From positions 1 through 64,000 of the forward strand of contig CALJVT010000006.1 in assembly GCA_937773555.1 (NCBI GenBank): 64,000 nucleotides of DNA. Direction: 5' to 3'. A model generated the notes under the pieces. The model ran no database searches. It was not told the DNA's origin and was given only the letters and a program-made list of their open reading frames with translations. The translations under genes were made by a program, and so were the position numbers. Origin of the DNA: an uncultured Pseudomonadales bacterium (GTDB taxonomy: Bacteria > Pseudomonadota > Gammaproteobacteria > Pseudomonadales > Balneatricaceae). Shown piece by piece: positions 63,704-64,000 of the stretch (its first letter is position 1; each line of letters opens with the position of its first letter).

Positions 63704-64000
63704 ATGAATATACTACTTTATAAGGTTAATGAACTGTCCTCCATGGGACAAATTCAAATTACCGACCCTCACCGTCAAACTCACCTTGTTAATGTGATTA
63801 AACCCAACATTGGTGACAGTCTTAGGGTGGGGCAGATTAATGGCGCTATTGGTTTAGGCAAAGTCATCGCTCACAGCGAGCTGGAAACACGGCTTGAAAT
63901 AACACTCAGCCAAAATAGCCCCGCACCCTTGGGGTTAAAATTATTACTAGCCCTGCCTAGGCCTAAAATGATGCGCCGGATATTACAAACCTGCGCCACC
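63704..64000 (+). CDS. rsmE: 16S rRNA m3U1498 methyltransferase RsmE, N-terminal part
   Basis: The first 99 codons before the window ends: PUA-like domain (HRQTHLVNVIKPNIGDSLRV) and the start of the SPOUT methyltransferase domain with LALPRPKMMRRILQTCA, a strong RsmE signature. It methylates U1498 of 16S rRNA. The gene is cut by the window edge, not broken. Confidence 0.92.
   Translation, partial: MNILLYKVNELSSMGQIQITDPHRQTHLVNVIKPNIGDSLRVGQINGAIGLGKVIAHSELETRLEITLSQNSPAPLGLKLLLALPRPKMMRRILQTCAT

Overview
The window is a piece of a chromosome from a gammaproteobacterium, most likely marine. The evidence is the Pseudomonas-type mreB/gatCAB divergence, a CrbS/CrbR two-component pair, a complete periplasmic Sox thiosulfate-oxidation cluster, glycolate oxidase, and two copies of the DMSP-demethylase family (DmdA). 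No rRNA or species-level marker is present, so I do not name a genus. Most of the window has moderate GC; the first ~2.3 kb is clearly GC-richer.

Layout. 1-4.1 kb: a decaying accessory segment with the 3' part of a Csu-type fimbrial usher (frameshift near 60), a spore-coat-U-domain tip gene, a second spore-coat-U gene broken by a one-base frameshift, and a tyrosine-integrase remnant with stops and a deletion. It abuts a cluster of five minus-strand tRNA genes (Glu-Gly-Glu-Gly-Cys, 4.1-4.9 kb). 5.1-7.1 kb: a glutathione S-transferase overlapping a polytopic membrane protein. 7.1-15.7 kb: a minus-strand operon with a complete branched-chain-amino-acid-type ABC importer (LivGHMJF) bracketed by a long-chain acyl-CoA synthetase and a PaaK-like ligase, probably an import-and-activate system for a carboxylic acid. 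15.9-20.6 kb: the SSF-domain hybrid kinase CrbS and its LuxR-type partner CrbR. 20.7-26.1 kb: a Ser/Thr dehydratase, a glycine-zipper protein and glcDEF.

26.4-35.3 kb: a sox operon in transcription order soxC-soxD-soxX-soxY-soxZ-soxA-soxK-like, an intrinsic terminator or attenuator, then soxB, an exported alpha/beta hydrolase, a SoxW-like thioredoxin and an exported rhodanese. Divergent from it are a DsrE-like periplasmic protein, a TsuA/YeeE thiosulfate-uptake permease, a voltage-gated cation channel with an unusually acidic selectivity filter, and a HAD hydrolase. 38.8-50 kb: an Lrp regulator facing a giant indolepyruvate:ferredoxin oxidoreductase, followed by two tandem dmdA paralogs, an O-acetylhomoserine sulfhydrylase, an alpha/beta hydrolase and a FadN-like 3-hydroxyacyl-CoA dehydrogenase/enoyl-CoA hydratase. 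I read this as a candidate organosulfur catabolic cluster: two routes could meet at 3-methylthiopropionyl-CoA, and the released methanethiol could be re-assimilated.

50-64 kb: conserved housekeeping genes. These are a nitrilase-family amidase, yhdP, rng and mreDCB on the minus strand, gatCAB on the plus strand, gcvR and udk on the minus strand, and the start of rsmE. A strong hairpin with a T-tract lies between mreB and mreC, and mreC appears to start at a rare ATT codon.
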